7,806 bases of DNA. It comes from an uncultured delta proteobacterium (GTDB lineage: Bacteria > RBG-13-61-14 > DRUE01). Below are positions 6,986 through 7,806 of this stretch, in pieces. Position 1 is the first letter of the stretch. Each line of letters begins with the position of its first letter. The position numbers and the translations under genes are program-made. The stretch covers positions 1 to 7,806 of the forward strand of contig CAIYYW010000109.1 of assembly GCA_903930515.1 (NCBI GenBank), given 5' to 3'. The notes beneath the pieces are model-generated. The model was given only the letters and a program-made list of their open reading frames with translations, was not told the origin of the DNA and searched no databases.

Positions 6986-7806
6986 AAGATTTTTTTTCCG
7001 TTCCGCGCAAACGCGAAAAATCCGCGATCTTTCTAAATTCCTTCGCGATCCGGTCCAAAAGCGAATGCCGGTTGAGCCGGATTTTATGGTCCTCCGCGTT
7101 CACCAGCACCGTGTCGAAAAATTTGTCAATCGCCGGTTTCAGGGTTCCCAAGGACCGCATCGCCTCTTTCCAATTCCGGTCCGTGAGCGACTTTCCCAGC
7201 TCGCCCTGAACCGACTGGAACTCTTTCCAGAGCGAGCGCTCCTCGTCGCATTCAAACAAGGCGGGATCGAGTTCTCCGGTTTCTTCTATGATCCGGGCCA
7301 CCCTTCGGAACCCGACGAACAGGTCGTCAAACCCCGGCTCTTTCCGAAGCTCGTTCAAGGCCGAGGCCCTTTTGCCCGCGGACAAAATGCTTTGGTCCCA
7401 GGCTCCCAGAACCGCGTCCACAATGTCATAGTCAATCCCGGAATCAACCAGGATATTTTTCATCCGGGTGAGAAAAAAATCTTGAAGGGATTCCAAAAGT
7501 TTTTCCGCGTCCATCTTTTTCGACAGGCCGGAAAAAAGCTTCAGGCTTTTTCCCAGCAACCGGTCCAGGTTGAATTCCAACTCAAATTTGAGGGTAAGGG
7601 AAATCAAACCGTTGGCCATTCGCCGGATGCCGTAGGGGTCCGCGGAACCGGTTGGCTGGTTGCCGGAGATGAACCCCGCGACAATGGAATCCATTTTATC
7701 CACGATACTTAAAGCCCTTCCCAATTCTGTATCCGGGTAATTTTTATCTTTAATATCCGTTGCGTTTCTGGGAAGATAGTGATCCCGGATCGCCTTCCAT
7801 ACCGGG
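6984..7806 (-). CDS. glyS: Glycine--tRNA ligase beta subunit, C-terminal part (5' end cut by window edge)
   Basis: This is the C-terminal 273 residues of the beta subunit of the alpha2/beta2 glycyl-tRNA synthetase, which charges tRNA-Gly in the cytoplasm (Gly + ATP + tRNA giving Gly-tRNA, AMP and PPi). The frame is open to the right edge: before the internal TTG at 7724 it reads AIRDHYLPRN, so that TTG is not a start. Family signatures in order are HYLPR (about residues 9-13 of the visible part), ALSIVDKMDSIVAGF, the PTGSADPYGIRR segment typical of GlyRS beta, and a C-terminal helical DALR-type anticodon-binding domain ending in FFDTVLVNAEDHKIRLNR and a final FRKIADFSRL. The family is usually near 690 residues, so roughly 400 residues lie outside the window, and glyQ probably lies further upstream. 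The stop codon TAA (6986-6984) is embedded in the Shine-Dalgarno of ppdK. I see no frameshift or missing segment. The identification is very secure. Confidence 0.96.
   Translation of the reverse strand, partial: PVWKAIRDHYLPRNATDIKDKNYPDTELGRALSIVDKMDSIVAGFISGNQPTGSADPYGIRRMANGLISLTLKFELEFNLDRLLGKSLKLFSGLSKKMDAEKLLESLQDFFLTRMKNILVDSGIDYDIVDAVLGAWDQSILSAGKRASALNELRKEPGFDDLFVGFRRVARIIEETGELDPALFECDEERSLWKEFQSVQGELGKSLTDRNWKEAMRSLGTLKPAIDKFFDTVLVNAEDHKIRLNRHSLLDRIAKEFRKIADFSRLRGTEKKS

Noticed and set aside
4268-7036. A 922-codon plus-strand open frame opposite ppdK
   Set aside because: It is codon-aligned with ppdK and exists only because ppdK avoids codons complementary to stops. Its translation is His/Arg/Pro/Leu-rich with no domain, it begins at a GTG without a Shine-Dalgarno, and the minus strand encodes an unmistakable PPDK.
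6951-7712. A 253-codon plus-strand frame opposite glyS
   Set aside because: It is codon-aligned antisense to the GlyRS beta C terminus, which has clear family motifs.
7700-7724. TTG at 7724 as the start of a short gene
   Set aside because: The frame stays open upstream to the window edge and encodes conserved GlyRS beta sequence (HYLPR), so this TTG is an internal Leu codon.
1-7806. CRISPR array, insertion sequence, toxin-antitoxin or defence genes
   Set aside because: No regularly spaced repeats, transposase motifs, terminal inverted repeats or small paired genes were seen on either strand.

Overview
The window looks like ordinary chromosomal DNA from a Gram-negative bacterium. Two outer-envelope genes (a FadL-type beta-barrel and a large exported, probably lipid-anchored protein) imply an outer membrane, and the separate glyS beta-subunit gene implies the alpha2/beta2 type of glycyl-tRNA synthetase. 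A glyS-ppdK neighbourhood is, from memory, seen in Desulfobacterota such as Geobacter and in some candidate phyla. The lineage cannot be fixed from this sequence, and Desulfobacterota- or Omnitrophota-like is only a guess. All four genes are on the minus strand, so the region reads from right to left. No gene-free stretch exceeds about 110 bases.

Right part (7806 to about 4205): the C-terminal 273 residues of GlyRS beta (glyS, cut by the window edge), followed 10 bases later by a complete pyruvate, phosphate dikinase gene (ppdK, 915 aa). The ppdK Shine-Dalgarno overlaps the glyS stop codon, so the two are probably cotranscribed and translationally coupled. A hairpin that overlaps the ppdK stop codon, followed by a run of eight T, looks like an intrinsic terminator.

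Middle and left part (about 4200 to 1): an AT-rich gap carries a likely sigma-70-type promoter with a perfect TTGACA. It would drive a second unit: a 461-aa FadL/PorV-like outer-membrane barrel, then, 24 bases after its stop codon, a very large exported protein. This last gene runs from 2709 to position 1 with no stop codon (903 codons seen) and continues out of the window. It is easy to miss because it has no stop inside the window and its complementary strand holds several sizeable spurious reading frames. It has a signal sequence with a possible lipobox Cys, 16 cysteines after the anchor, Asp/Asn-Gly loops that resemble calcium sites, recurring GNPxxN and GPD-type motifs, and two segments that resemble beta-propeller blades. 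I cannot assign it to a named family.

Taken together, the right half is core metabolism and translation. The left half is an envelope module in which a barrel and a partner surface protein are probably made together; this barrel/surface-protein pair is the least understood part of the window.
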